A DNA stretch of 63,338 bases from Streptococcus ovis DSM 16829 (GTDB taxonomy: Bacteria; Bacillota; Bacilli; Lactobacillales; Streptococcaceae): the NCBI RefSeq assembly GCF_000380125.1, contig NZ_KB904581.1, positions 116,382-179,719 of the forward strand. Reading direction: 5' to 3'. The translations under genes and the position numbers were made by a program. Each line of letters starts with the position of its first letter. The stretch's first letter is position 1. A model generated the notes under the pieces. The model ran no database searches. It had not been told where the DNA came from and saw nothing but the letters and a program-made list of their open reading frames with translations. This document shows, one piece after another, positions 9,592 to 18,746 of this stretch.

Positions 9592-10470
9592 TCACATAAA
9601 GACTTTGCGGGGCTTGTAAAGATGATCACGACGCTCCAAGATAGCCACTAAATTTCCATTATGAAATCCTGCTACTATTTCAGTCTCGTTAGCCAGAGGA
9701 AAAAAGCGTCCAAAGCGTACTTCTGCTACTTGCTCCTCTGTAAGTTCTACCATTGGCAAATCACCAATTCCCTCTTCAATCGGACGAAGGAAACTCCAAT
9801 CATCATTTTCGACTTTGTCTGCAATTTCAGCTAGCGTCAAGGCATCTTCCAGTCTCATTCCAGCTGATGCTGTTCGTTCTAAGCGCGACATATGACTAGC
9901 GTAGCCTAACTTTTCGCCTAGGTCCACAGACAAAGTGCGCACATAGGTTCCCTTACTGCACTTGACACGAAAATCAAATCGCGCGCAGCCATTTTCCAAA
10001 AGGATGGGACTGGCCCGTTCAAAACTATAAATAGTGACTTGGCGTTCTGGTCGCTCTATTACTTCTCCAGCACGCGCATACTCATAGAGCTTGCGCCCAT
10101 TGACCTTGACAGCAGAGTACATAGGAGGAATTTGGGTAATGTCTCCAACAAAGCTAGACATAGCCTGGTCAACCTCACTTTCTGTCACTTCACGCACAGG
10201 CGTTGTCTCAACTAAATCTCCTGAAGCATCTTCGGTCGTCGTTGAAAAACCGAGGATAATCTCACCTTCATAAACTTTTCCTTCTTCCTGCATATACTCG
10301 ATGAGGCGAGTCGCTTTTCCTAAGGCAATCGGAAGCACCCCTGTCACATCAGGATCCAGTGTCCCACCGTGTCCAATTTTTTTCTCGTGCAACATTTTAC
10401 GAAGCTTAAAAACCGCATCATGACTGGTCATCCCAGCCTCTTTTTTCAAATTGATAATTCCTGAAATCAT
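9592..10470 (-). CDS. truB: tRNA pseudouridine-55 synthase TruB
   Basis: Makes pseudouridine 55 in the T-loop of tRNAs; 292 residues. The catalytic motif [13 protein letters not shown] holds the nucleophile Asp at residue 39. Family motifs [13 protein letters not shown] and [10 protein letters not shown] are also present, and the C-terminal part is the small PUA-like region of Firmicute TruB. Its -10 hexamer ends 6 bases before the ATG, giving a leaderless transcript. It lies upstream of ribF on the same strand, a common pairing. Confidence 0.96.
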   Translation of the reverse strand: MISGIINLKKEAGMTSHDAVFKLRKMLHEKKIGHGGTLDPDVTGVLPIALGKATRLIEYMQEEGKVYEGEIILGFSTTTEDASGDLVETTPVREVTESEVDQAMSSFVGDITQIPPMYSAVKVNGRKLYEYARAGEVIERPERQVTIYSFERASPILLENGCARFDFRVKCSKGTYVRTLSVDLGEKLGYASHMSRLERTASAGMRLEDALTLAEIADKVENDDWSFLRPIEEGIGDLPMVELTEEQVAEVRFGRFFPLANETEIVAGFHNGNLVAILERRDHLYKPRKVFM

Positions 10471-10476
10471 GGAACT

Positions 10477-10482
10477 ATTATA
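10477..10482 (-). promoter_or_regulatory. truB extended -10 promoter (leaderless)
   Basis: Minus strand TATGGTATAAT, an extended -10 (TGn before the hexamer), ends six bases before the truB ATG. Transcription normally starts about 7 bases after the -10, here at the A of the start codon. No Shine-Dalgarno sequence is possible. The -35 is weak. Confidence 0.6.
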
Positions 10483-10548
10483 CCATACATTCGGCTGGAA
10501 CTTCTACTAGCTTTTCATCATCGCTTCAAAAACGTTTGGTATGACAAG

Positions 10549-10584
10549 AAAAAAGACAAATTGAAAGTTAATCAATTTGTCTTT
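10549..10584 (-). terminator. Terminator of the sulfur operon
   Basis: Minus strand: 12-bp perfect stem AAAGACAAATTG / CAATTTGTCTTT with a 9-base loop, followed by TTT and a further T-rich stretch. It ends the operon whose last gene is the ArsR-rhodanese regulator and insulates truB. Confidence 0.82.
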
Positions 10585-10660
10585 CTCTTGAAATCATGTT
10601 ATTTCAACGTTGCGTATTTTCTGTTTCTCTTCTAGCTAGATAACTATTTTCTTTTCAATG

Positions 10661-11344
10661 TTAGTGCACATTTTCAAATAGATGATGACTTTCTTGTTCC
10701 CGTCTCCAATCAAAATGACTGACATTGACACTATAGGCATTGTAACCTAATTTATTGAGATAGGCTGACGCGTGATTTGTGTATGGACAAAATCGACCAC
10801 GGCAATACAAGATGAGAGAGCACTCTTTATCTAATTCCTCCAAGCGTTCTTCTAGTTCACTATACGGTATATTGATAGCATTGGGCATGTGGTCTTCCAA
10901 AAATTCTTTCTCACATCTTAAATCAACCAATTGCACTTTTTCGTGTTCAAAAATTTCCAAGGCTTCATTCAGAGAAAGAGTTTTGATAGCTTCATCACTC
11001 TTATCGAATGTTTCTTCAATATAACGTAATGATGGGAGCTGCTCCTCACTCAGAAGATGAAGTTCATTCAGCATATTTTCCACGCGAGAAGTTGCAACTG
11101 TATAGTACACATACTTCCCTTGCTTAGAAATAGCCACGAGATTTGCCTCTTTTAGCGTTTGCAAGTGCCTTGAGGTATTGGCAACCGACATATCTGTGAT
11201 TCTGGCAAGTTGTTCTACTGTTTTTGCACCGTGAACCAATCGATGAAGTAATTCGATTCGTTTTTCACTTGATAAAGCCTTTCCGATTTTCACATACTCA
11301 TTGAAAATTTGGTCCATGTATACCCTATCTTCATTAACTGCCAT
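10661..11344 (-). CDS. ArsR-type regulator fused to a rhodanese domain
   Basis: A 227-residue two-domain protein. Residues about 10-95 form an ArsR winged helix (VEQLARITDMSVANTSRHLQTLKEANLV); residues about 125-220 form a rhodanese domain with active loop YCRGRFCPY, Cys181 and Cys186. The DNA-binding half has no cysteine, so the metal site of classic ArsR proteins is absent and the rhodanese Cys is the likely sensor, perhaps as a persulfide. It is the last gene of a sulfur operon (14.0-15.7 kb upstream genes) and probably represses it through the inverted repeat at 15767-15794. That DNA target is inference. Confidence 0.85.
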   Translation of the reverse strand: MAVNEDRVYMDQIFNEYVKIGKALSSEKRIELLHRLVHGAKTVEQLARITDMSVANTSRHLQTLKEANLVAISKQGKYVYYTVATSRVENMLNELHLLSEEQLPSLRYIEETFDKSDEAIKTLSLNEALEIFEHEKVQLVDLRCEKEFLEDHMPNAINIPYSELEERLEELDKECSLILYCRGRFCPYTNHASAYLNKLGYNAYSVNVSHFDWRREQESHHLFENVH

Positions 11345-11438
11345 CAGTGCTCAACTCCTTTTTTCAAATGTATACTTTTAATTATACCACAGGAATGATA
11401 AAAAGCTGTTATCCTATTGCGAAAAGAACAAAGAAATA

Positions 11439-12698
11439 CTATAAATCAACTTTTTTAGCTACTTTATTACCAAGAATCCCTCCGCTTACTAGAAAGACGA
11501 GGAAAATCCAGCCTGAAAGTGAGAAATTGGCAATTGGAGTATACAATGCACCAACATTACAACCATTTGATAACCGAGTTCCAAATCCCATGCATAAACC
11601 ACCTAAAGCATAGAACAAGAGCTGTTTCCCTGTAATGTTTAATTCTGAGCGAACAACTTTAGAAAACGTTCCAGAAGTTAGAAGGAAGAGAATAGTCCCC
11701 ATCATAATCCCAAAGTTCTGTGTGCTAATCGGATGTGAAAAGAAAGGTGTTGTAAATGCAGCCTCTGGCATATGAGTAAACTGGACAAGGTCACCAGCAC
11801 TAACACCAAAGAACATGAGAACTTGACCAAACCAAAATCCGTAAGGTGTGCTTGCTCCCCAACCTGCTTTTGTAACTCCCATCATAATGGTAAAAAGAAT
11901 CGCTAAAATAACCGCTGCTTTGCGTAGTGAAAATGCATGAACAAATAGACGGTCATACAGATTAGTTGAGTCGGTTACATCCTTAAATGAATCTGCAACT
12001 TCCAAGTCTTGGACTTTTTCTCCAAAATGGCCAGTATAGGTACCCGCATTCTTACGAGATTGTTCATATTTATGAGCTAGCCAAATCACTAAGCCACAAA
12101 GTAATCCAGTGAACACCACTGCTCCTAAGTAACCTTGTAAACCATCAAATTTAAACCAGTCTGGCAGATACACTCCTCCATATAACTTGGAACCTACTTC
12201 TGATGTTATCCATGATTTTTGAACCCATGAAGCTGTTTGCTGAATAGGAAAACCAATAAATACTCCAAAACAGAAGAATACCAAGGTGATTAAACCGCGA
12301 GGCAAAGCTGTTACTAAGTCCGTCAATACACCTGAAGCACAACATGAAGAGAAGGTCATCCCGAATCCAAACAGGAGTCCTCCGAGTATTAATCCTACAT
12401 TAATCGGATTCACCCATAGGTCATAACTTGAAGCATCACTATTAAACAAGAATGCAGCACTCAACAATGCAGTGATGAAAAACATCATCATCATCGTTCT
12501 CATTAAACGTGTTGAACCTGTTCGATAAGCACGGTTGACACTTCCAGCAAATCCTGTATATCCACGACTCAGTGTATAACCTAGTCCTACACCAATTATC
12601 AATCTAAAAAATAGCATATCAGATTCTAAAAATGTCTTTCCTAAAACAAGTAAAAGAATCCCAAATATAAATCCTAAAGTATATTCAATACGTTTCAT
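11439..12698 (-). CDS. YeeE/YedE family sulfur-compound transporter
   Basis: Integral membrane protein of 419 residues with about ten or more helices in two related halves. Each half carries a conserved motif with cysteine: FSSCCASGVLTDL in the first and LSNGCNVGALYTPI in the second. These resemble the paired Cys sites of YeeE/TsuA thiosulfate importers; YedE relatives are also linked to selenium. The start chosen is the second of two adjacent ATGs, 5 bases after AAAGGAG; it overlaps the TGA of the upstream permease by one base. Import of thiosulfate or another sulfane-sulfur compound is inferred. Confidence 0.85.
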   Translation of the reverse strand: MKRIEYTLGFIFGILLLVLGKTFLESDMLFFRLIIGVGLGYTLSRGYTGFAGSVNRAYRTGSTRLMRTMMMMFFITALLSAAFLFNSDASSYDLWVNPINVGLILGGLLFGFGMTFSSCCASGVLTDLVTALPRGLITLVFFCFGVFIGFPIQQTASWVQKSWITSEVGSKLYGGVYLPDWFKFDGLQGYLGAVVFTGLLCGLVIWLAHKYEQSRKNAGTYTGHFGEKVQDLEVADSFKDVTDSTNLYDRLFVHAFSLRKAAVILAILFTIMMGVTKAGWGASTPYGFWFGQVLMFFGVSAGDLVQFTHMPEAAFTTPFFSHPISTQNFGIMMGTILFLLTSGTFSKVVRSELNITGKQLLFYALGGLCMGFGTRLSNGCNVGALYTPIANFSLSGWIFLVFLVSGGILGNKVAKKVDL

Positions 12699-14032
12699 CA
12701 TTTCTCCTTTGTTGAAATTGTTTCGTTTTTTATGAATGTAAAATATAGAAAACCTAAAATGGTCCAAATCCCTAGAATAACAAATGAAGCGACACTTAAT
12801 TGACTAGGAGATCCAGGAACAATGAGCAATAAGATAAACAAAATACCAATCACAAGTGCAATGTTGCTACACCATCTTTCAAAAGGTGTTTTAGCCAAAC
12901 GACTGCTTACGAAAGACACATAAACATAAGTGAGCGCTGCCATCAAACTCGATAAATCGACAATATAAAGAATCACCATCCGACCCAATAACGGCATCAG
13001 AATCGAAATAAAGGTTACAAATTGCAAAGATTTTTCGGGCACTCCGCTATTATTTTCTGTTTTAAAATTTTCTGGAAGCAATTTATAGCTCCCGAGTGAG
13101 GCAAGGATTCGACTACTACCAATCATAAAACCATTCACTCCACCAACAATAGCCACAGTCAAAGCAACAGCTAACCCAACAAAACCAGTAATACCTAAAT
13201 AGTCCAACACTGCCTGACCACTCGCCCATTCCAACTGTTGAACTTGGTGTGGCGAATAAGCCAAAGCCGTCATCAGGTTTAACAAATTATAAATGAGCAC
13301 ACCAAATCCTGTTGCTAAAACAGTCATTCTCGTAGCAAATTTAGTAGGGAAACCAATATCTGTTAACACCTGGGGAACAATATCAAAACCTACAAATAAA
13401 AATGGAATAATGGCGAGTACTTGTAAAATCTCTTTGAAGCTAAATTGGTACTGTTCAAGATAGAATGTTCTAAATTGTTGAGTGTCGGCTTTTATGTAAA
13501 GTGCAATAGTAATAATAAATACAAATAGCACAAGCATCATAATCAGTAACTTCTGTAGTGTCATGGACAAACTTAATCCTTTTTTATTAATGAAATAAAA
13601 GAATAAGATGACACCAGTAGAAATGACTAAATCCGAAGCGTAGACTGTATAGCCAGCAACACTATATAACTGACCATAGAGAAAACCTGGAAACAGGGAA
13701 CGGATGACGAGAGCGACTGCAGTTGCATTTAGAGGAATAAGGGTCAAATAGCAAAATGTTAATGACCATCCTACAATAAATCCATACAATTTACCTAAAT
13801 GTTCATAAATATATGAAAACTCTCCTCCTTTTTCCTTATGATTGTCCATCATCACATGGTAGGCAACCTGAATAAAATAAATGAGTACCCAGCCTATTAG
13901 AAATCCTATCGCTGTATTGATGACACCCGATTGCACCAGAAATTTTTGACCTGGAAGATAGAAGGCTCCCCAGCCAATCACAGACCCTATTACTAAGGCA
14001 ATGATATCCATTTTTGATAATTTTGCATTCAT
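12698..14032 (-). CDS. APC-superfamily amino acid permease
   Basis: Membrane transporter of 444 residues with about 12 helices. The first helix carries GSVIGWGAFYLPG, the unwound substrate-binding segment of APC transporters, and GGVNGFMIGSSR is typical of the family. Substrate cannot be read from sequence; its place between the CoA-disulfide reductase (1 base apart) and the YeeE protein (overlap) suggests a sulfur-containing amino acid or peptide-derived thiol. Confidence 0.85.
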   Translation of the reverse strand: MNAKLSKMDIIALVIGSVIGWGAFYLPGQKFLVQSGVINTAIGFLIGWVLIYFIQVAYHVMMDNHKEKGGEFSYIYEHLGKLYGFIVGWSLTFCYLTLIPLNATAVALVIRSLFPGFLYGQLYSVAGYTVYASDLVISTGVILFFYFINKKGLSLSMTLQKLLIMMLVLFVFIITIALYIKADTQQFRTFYLEQYQFSFKEILQVLAIIPFLFVGFDIVPQVLTDIGFPTKFATRMTVLATGFGVLIYNLLNLMTALAYSPHQVQQLEWASGQAVLDYLGITGFVGLAVALTVAIVGGVNGFMIGSSRILASLGSYKLLPENFKTENNSGVPEKSLQFVTFISILMPLLGRMVILYIVDLSSLMAALTYVYVSFVSSRLAKTPFERWCSNIALVIGILFILLLIVPGSPSQLSVASFVILGIWTILGFLYFTFIKNETISTKEK

Positions 14033-14033
14033 T

Positions 14034-15731
14034 TTAATTAAAATTATAATTTGTCAAAATACTTTCACGATCCGTTGTCATATCTTTAAAATATTCATAA
14101 TAGCTCAATCCCAAGAATGAACCTTGAATATTGATGATGTTATCAAAACCTAAGCCTTTCAGCGCACAAATGGCATAGTAACTATTCCAAGAAGTTCTGC
14201 AATGAATATAGACAGGCTGATCTTTTGGTATTTCATGGTAACGCTCACGAATTTCTTCTAGAGGAATATTGACTGCTCCTTTGATATGGGCATTCTCAAA
14301 TGCTTGCGCGCCACGCACATCTAAAATATAGGCTTTTTCTTCAACCAACTGACGAACGGAAGACATAGGAACTTGTTCGTAGACTCCATTCAAATAGTTC
14401 ATACCAACGATTCCAGCAAAGTTAACAGCATCCTTGGCGGTTGAAAATGCTGGTGCGTAGCAAAGTTCTAATTCTTTCAAGTCTTCTAAGTAGCCGTCCA
14501 TGCTGATAACTGTTGCAATAACGTCTATATTTTTAATTGGGTTTCCTTTGCTGATTGCTTGTGCACCTAAAATTTTACCTGTTGGATATTGGTAAATCAC
14601 TTTGAGATGCATTGGTGTAGCTTCTGGCATTAACCCAACACGGTCATTTGGAATCACGAATGCTACACGGTAGTCCAAACCATGTTTCTGACAGTCTTTT
14701 TCATTCAGACCAGTTGATGCACCGTTTAGTCCAAATACTCGAATGCAGGATGAGCCAATCACTCCTCGATTGCGAATCATTTGACCAAATAAGCTATCTG
14801 CCACATCACGAGCTTGTTTTTGAGCTGGACCAGCTAAAGGCAAGCGTATTTTCTTTCCAGTTTGACGTTGCGTTACTTCAATAGCATCCCCCACAGCATA
14901 AACATCTGGAAGATTCGTTCGATACTGATGATCAACCGCAATTGCACCCGTTTCCCCTAGTTTTATTCCCGAAGCAACCGCGAAATCAACATCAGGTGTC
15001 ACACCAATCGCTAAAACAACCGCTTGAGCAGGCAGACGTTTTCCACTTGCCAATACAACTTCGGAATCCGTAATTTCAACAACTCCATCTTCTAAATGAA
15101 GATCAACACTATTGTCATATAGTTCTTTATGGAGCATCTGCACCATATCATCATCAAATGGTGCCATAATTTGCTTGCCTGCTTCCACCAAGCTAACTGT
15201 TTTACCAGTGTGGCGTAAACATTCTGCAACTTCTACTCCAATAAAACCTCCGCCTATCACAACAATCTCTTGGGCGCTACTGTTTTTCAAGTGAGCATCC
15301 AAATAACGAACATCCGATACATTCTTCAAAGTAAAGACATGTTCTTTATCAAGGCCAAGAATATTTTTGGGTCTGATTGCTTTAGCACCAGGAGATAAGA
15401 TTAAAGAATCATATCTATCTTCATAAATTTGGCCTGAAGTCAGATCCTTCACTTGGATAGTATGAGCCTCCGCATTTATACTGATAACTTCTGACTCGGT
15501 CTTTGCATCTAAATTATATGTTTTTTTAAATGAGTCAGGATTATAAAAAATCAAATCATCAATACTTGCTACTTCACCACTGAAATAGTTTGGTAAACAA
15601 CAATTTGAGAAAGAAATATCTTTTCCTTTGTCATAAATTTGTACCTCGGCATTCTCATCCAAGCGACGAATGCGGGCGGCAACAGATGCACCACCTGCTA
15701 CTCCTCCAACGACAATAAATCGTTTAGACAT
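14034..15731 (-). CDS. CoA-disulfide/persulfide reductase with rhodanese domain
   Basis: FAD-dependent NAD(P)H enzyme of 565 residues in the CoADR-rhodanese class. GGVAGGASVAARIRR near residue 9 binds FAD; the redox Cys is in SFSNCCLPNYF (Cys44, with an extra Cys45); VIGGGFIGVEVAE near 156 binds NAD(P)H; TNLPDVYAVGDAIE is the FAD-closing motif. Residues about 460-560 are a rhodanese domain with HCRTSW, catalytic Cys about 511. Such fusions reduce CoA-persulfide or polysulfide. It is the first gene of the four-gene sulfur operon. Confidence 0.9.
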   Translation of the reverse strand: MSKRFIVVGGVAGGASVAARIRRLDENAEVQIYDKGKDISFSNCCLPNYFSGEVASIDDLIFYNPDSFKKTYNLDAKTESEVISINAEAHTIQVKDLTSGQIYEDRYDSLILSPGAKAIRPKNILGLDKEHVFTLKNVSDVRYLDAHLKNSSAQEIVVIGGGFIGVEVAECLRHTGKTVSLVEAGKQIMAPFDDDMVQMLHKELYDNSVDLHLEDGVVEITDSEVVLASGKRLPAQAVVLAIGVTPDVDFAVASGIKLGETGAIAVDHQYRTNLPDVYAVGDAIEVTQRQTGKKIRLPLAGPAQKQARDVADSLFGQMIRNRGVIGSSCIRVFGLNGASTGLNEKDCQKHGLDYRVAFVIPNDRVGLMPEATPMHLKVIYQYPTGKILGAQAISKGNPIKNIDVIATVISMDGYLEDLKELELCYAPAFSTAKDAVNFAGIVGMNYLNGVYEQVPMSSVRQLVEEKAYILDVRGAQAFENAHIKGAVNIPLEEIRERYHEIPKDQPVYIHCRTSWNSYYAICALKGLGFDNIINIQGSFLGLSYYEYFKDMTTDRESILTNYNFN

Positions 15732-15766
15732 AATTGTCCTCCTTTAAGTTTGTTACTTTTTTCACT

Positions 15767-15799
15767 AAACATTCTATCACTCAATTGAATGTTTGTCAA
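15767..15799 (-). promoter_or_regulatory. Promoter of sulfur operon overlaid by inverted-repeat operator
   Basis: Minus strand TTGACA (15799-15794), 17-bp spacer, TAGAAT (15776-15771). A perfect 8-bp inverted repeat AAACATTC...GAATGTTT (plus-strand arms 15767-15774 and 15787-15794, 12-bp gap) touches both hexamers, so a bound dimer would block polymerase. The operon's own ArsR-rhodanese protein is the natural candidate. Confidence 0.72.
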
Positions 15800-15869
15800 G
15801 AAAGCATTTTCATTCTATCTAATCTGTAATTTTGGACCTTTTTTGCTTAGCATCATATAGTTGAAATGC

Positions 15870-15895
15870 AAAAAAGTCTCTATTTTGCAGAGACA
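15870..15895 (-). terminator. Terminator after the MFS gene
   Basis: Minus strand stem GTCTCT / AGAGAC (plus 15889-15894 and 15876-15881) with a 7-base loop followed by TTTTTT. It separates the MFS gene from the sulfur operon promoter. Confidence 0.75.
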
Positions 15896-15940
15896 ATTTT
15901 TATACAATGATTCATGAAATTTTTTTATCTAAACAGTTTC

Positions 15941-17131
15941 CTATTCCGTTTTCAACACAAAACGACAATACAATAAACCAATCAAACCTACACCAAGGGT
16001 TCCTACTCCAATCCAGACAAAACTCATCATGTGAATGGCTTTCGGAAAGAGAGTCATCAAGAGTGTGCCAAATGGTGTTAACAGAAGAGCCACTGTGTAG
16101 ACACTGGAGAAAACACGTCCCATGTAGGCCTGTTCCACACGGATTTGCACTTGACTGGAAAAATGAATATTAAAAATAGCTTCAAATATCTTAAAAAGAA
16201 CTTGTCCGACATAACTCAACCACATAGGAAGTCCAGCTAAACTTGGAATCGCAATCCAGATAATTCCTACGCTACTCCCTATCAGCATCCAGAGCATGGG
16301 CTGCATCCCCTCTTTCATAAAACGTGACAGAACCGAACCAATCAGCACTGAAACCGCAGATACAGATAGAAATATTGCATAAGCTCCTTTCTCATGCAAC
16401 AAGCTACTTGTAAACGGCAACAAATACTCAAACATAACCATAAAGAAATTCCCAGCCGAAGCAATCAACAACAGAAAGAAAATATCCTTGTGCTGATAGG
16501 TATAATATAACCCTTCCCAAATATCATGTAAAATCTCTCGAGGTTTTACCTTATCTCTTGCCGCTCCTTTCTCCCTTTCAATCTTTATCCCTAAAACACA
16601 GATAAAGGAAATGAAAAAGGTCAGACTATCAAGGAGCAAGGTCAATCGTAAACCGATATGTTGCAAAATCCAAAATCCCAGAATTGGAGAGGCAATTTTG
16701 ATGGTCTGAACAACTGAAGTTAAGGTTGAATTGTAAGATACAATCTGTTCTTTCCCCACTACATCACGAACAAAGGCTTTATAGGCTGGCTGAGAAAATA
16801 CTCCTGAAATGGCCAACACACCATTGACAACAACCAAACCATACAACATCAGTGTCTGGTTCCCCAAAATCGCTATTGCCAAACACATCACTGCACTGAT
16901 AAAATCCGTCAACAATAAAATCTTCTGTCTTTGAAAACGGTCTGCCAAAGCACCTGCAAAAGGGCCAATGATTATTTGCACCAAGAGCTCCGCTAACTTA
17001 TAAATTCCTAGAAATTGCTGACCAATACCTCCCAAGGAAGCTATCCAAGCACTGTTGCTATAATCATACATGACATCGCCCAGTTTGTTAATGGCGCGAC
17101 TGACCAATAATTTTTTCCCGTTTGAATTCAT
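15941..17131 (-). CDS. MFS transporter (drug/macrolide-exporter-like)
   Basis: Membrane protein of 396 residues with about 12 helices. The loop between helices 2 and 3 reads GPFAGALADRFQRQKILLL, the MFS signature. It resembles the MefA/Mef-like and other streptococcal exporters of the MFS_3 type by general layout; no resistance activity can be assigned. An Rgg regulator gene lies just upstream on the same strand, ending 66 bases before, so the exporter may be an Rgg target. A -10 TATACT is seen at about 17160-17165. Confidence 0.83.
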   Translation of the reverse strand: MNSNGKKLLVSRAINKLGDVMYDYSNSAWIASLGGIGQQFLGIYKLAELLVQIIIGPFAGALADRFQRQKILLLTDFISAVMCLAIAILGNQTLMLYGLVVVNGVLAISGVFSQPAYKAFVRDVVGKEQIVSYNSTLTSVVQTIKIASPILGFWILQHIGLRLTLLLDSLTFFISFICVLGIKIEREKGAARDKVKPREILHDIWEGLYYTYQHKDIFFLLLIASAGNFFMVMFEYLLPFTSSLLHEKGAYAIFLSVSAVSVLIGSVLSRFMKEGMQPMLWMLIGSSVGIIWIAIPSLAGLPMWLSYVGQVLFKIFEAIFNIHFSSQVQIRVEQAYMGRVFSSVYTVALLLTPFGTLLMTLFPKAIHMMSFVWIGVGTLGVGLIGLLYCRFVLKTE

Positions 17132-17187
17132 TCTTTTCCCCTTTATATTTTTATTGTCTTAGTATAAAGGATATTCTGGAGAAAAAG

Positions 17188-17213
17188 AAAAAATTCTCAA
17201 ATTTGAGAATTTT
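17188..17213 (-). terminator. Terminator overlapping the rgg stop
   Basis: Palindrome AAATTCTC AAAT TTGAGAATTT... on the minus strand followed by TTTTTTCTTTTT. The rgg TGA stop is inside the stem. It would separate rgg from the MFS gene. Confidence 0.65.
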
Positions 17214-18078
17214 TAGGGATAAAGGCATCAAAATGTTTTTGATAGTGATTCATTTTAGGAAAATTATGACAAACCTTGAAGCAAAAAATCGCATCCTTCA
17301 TATCTTGAATGCCTGAAACATCCCCATAAGCCTGCTTGTAAAACCCTTTTGTATAAAGATAATCAATCCGGTTGCTCTGGCTATTTCGACTGTTTAAAAT
17401 AGCTTGTAGCGCTTCATCAAACTCTGGAACCTTCTCTAAATCGCCACGTTCGACACACAACATAATCGTGTTTAATAAAGTCCCTTCAACAATGTAGCGA
17501 TTTTGTGACACTTCCATGTAAAATTCCTTTCGCTTCACAATTTCCCTCGTCCTGCGACAAACCAATTCGGTCGGATAAAAGGCCACCAAATTCCCGGCAA
17601 GAATCAGCTCATCCAAACCCCATTCCTCTACTTGGAATAAGTAATCCGATACAAAATCAAGGTCTTCCTGCGCCATTTTTCGCTCAGGATCTAGCTGACA
17701 TAAAATCCCTCGTAGCAAAATGACGTTGAGCCGTGGACGCAAGTTATCAAGTTCTTCAGCAGCTTTTTTCTCCTGACTTCGCAATAGTTGTTCAATCCCC
17801 TTTGGATCCTGCTGGTAAAAATAGTAGGACATCTGGGTCATCAATTCAGCCTGTTCAAGTCGTTTGTAATTGCGAACCCGATCTGAAAATTGCTTCATAC
17901 TGACATTCATCTTTTCGAGAGCAGAAATAAATTTTGTTAGGGATAAATCCGATTCTCCCCGTTCGAATTTCGATAATTGCGCTACAGAAACTGTCTCATT
18001 GGCAATTTGCTTCAAGGTTAACTGCCGATTCAGTCGTAGTTCTTTAAATATTTGGCCGTACTCAACCGTTCTTTCCAT
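17197..18078 (-). CDS. Rgg/GadR/MutR family transcriptional regulator
   Basis: Cytoplasmic regulator of 293 residues, the usual Rgg length. An XRE-type helix-turn-helix is at about residues 8-65 (LTLKQIANETVSVAQLSKFERGESDLS); the rest is the all-helical repeat domain that in Rgg proteins binds short peptide pheromones. I looked for an adjacent SHP-type peptide gene and saw none, so it may be a peptide-independent or distant-peptide member. The MFS exporter downstream is its likely target by position. Its operator was not identified. Confidence 0.9.
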   Translation of the reverse strand: MERTVEYGQIFKELRLNRQLTLKQIANETVSVAQLSKFERGESDLSLTKFISALEKMNVSMKQFSDRVRNYKRLEQAELMTQMSYYFYQQDPKGIEQLLRSQEKKAAEELDNLRPRLNVILLRGILCQLDPERKMAQEDLDFVSDYLFQVEEWGLDELILAGNLVAFYPTELVCRRTREIVKRKEFYMEVSQNRYIVEGTLLNTIMLCVERGDLEKVPEFDEALQAILNSRNSQSNRIDYLYTKGFYKQAYGDVSGIQDMKDAIFCFKVCHNFPKMNHYQKHFDAFIPKNSQI

Positions 18079-18100
18079 TTCTACTCTCCCTCATCAACAG

Positions 18101-18742
18101 TTATTCTAATCGCCAAACCTCACCATTTGGCACTTCTCGTAAATAGCCATCCATTTCTTCAATAACTCTCCCCGTTTCGAAATCAACAACGGTGATAATT
18201 TCTCGATAATCAGGATCTTCCAACCAATTTGAAAAATACAATTTGTCATCCTCACGATGGGAAAAACCAGCCTCCGTCTCAATCTTTTTTCTTTTGAGGC
18301 CAAATGATTTCAAATAATTTTTCATCAAATATTTGTCGCGTTAACATTAAGGGAAAACATCTAGTTGCAAGTTGTAACAATCTTTCACTTCCGATAAAGG
18401 AAGTTTTACAACCACGCTTGCTTTTTCTTTATCAACATCAAATTGATAAATGTAAATAAGAGAATCTATGAAATTCACAGTCAGTAAATAACAAACACCA
18501 TCAACTACTCTAGGTGTTCCAAAAAATTGACCCTTTTCTGCCTCTAAAGCTACCATAGACTTTCCACTGGGATAATGGACAAGAAGAAGATTGTTCTCTG
18601 GAAAAGGATTCCCTAATTTGAACGCCTCTTCCATTTCATACAAATCTCCATTATTATTGTCACCAACCCAATACCAACTGTCAGAACCTGGCATTGATTC
18701 TAGATAACGGTTCCCTGTTTTGATAGTACGGGTCAGTTTCAT
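18101..18742 (-). pseudogene. Small unknown gene, broken by two compensating frameshifts
   Basis: Two pieces lie in the same frame: 18742-18347 (131 residues, starting MKLTRTIKTG, after AAAGGATAAGG) and 18328-18101. Between them are two stops, but another frame reads through as LMLTRQIFDEKLFEIIWPQ then KKK, joining the first piece at a TTTT run near 18354 and the second at an A run near 18290. One lost T and one gained A would explain this, giving an ancestral protein of about 213 residues. The second piece alone has no ribosome binding site. Function not recognised; tryptophan- and aspartate-rich, no membrane segment. Two separate small genes is the alternative. Confidence 0.55.
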
Positions 18743-18746
18743 TTCC

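Noticed and set aside
17132-18100. SHP-type pheromone gene near rgg
   Set aside because: No short frame with a ribosome binding site and hydrophobic end was seen on either strand.
18106-18303. 65-codon minus-strand frame overlapping the broken small gene
   Set aside because: The overlapping frame has the better composition and family-like acidic content; this one is basic and has no ribosome binding site.
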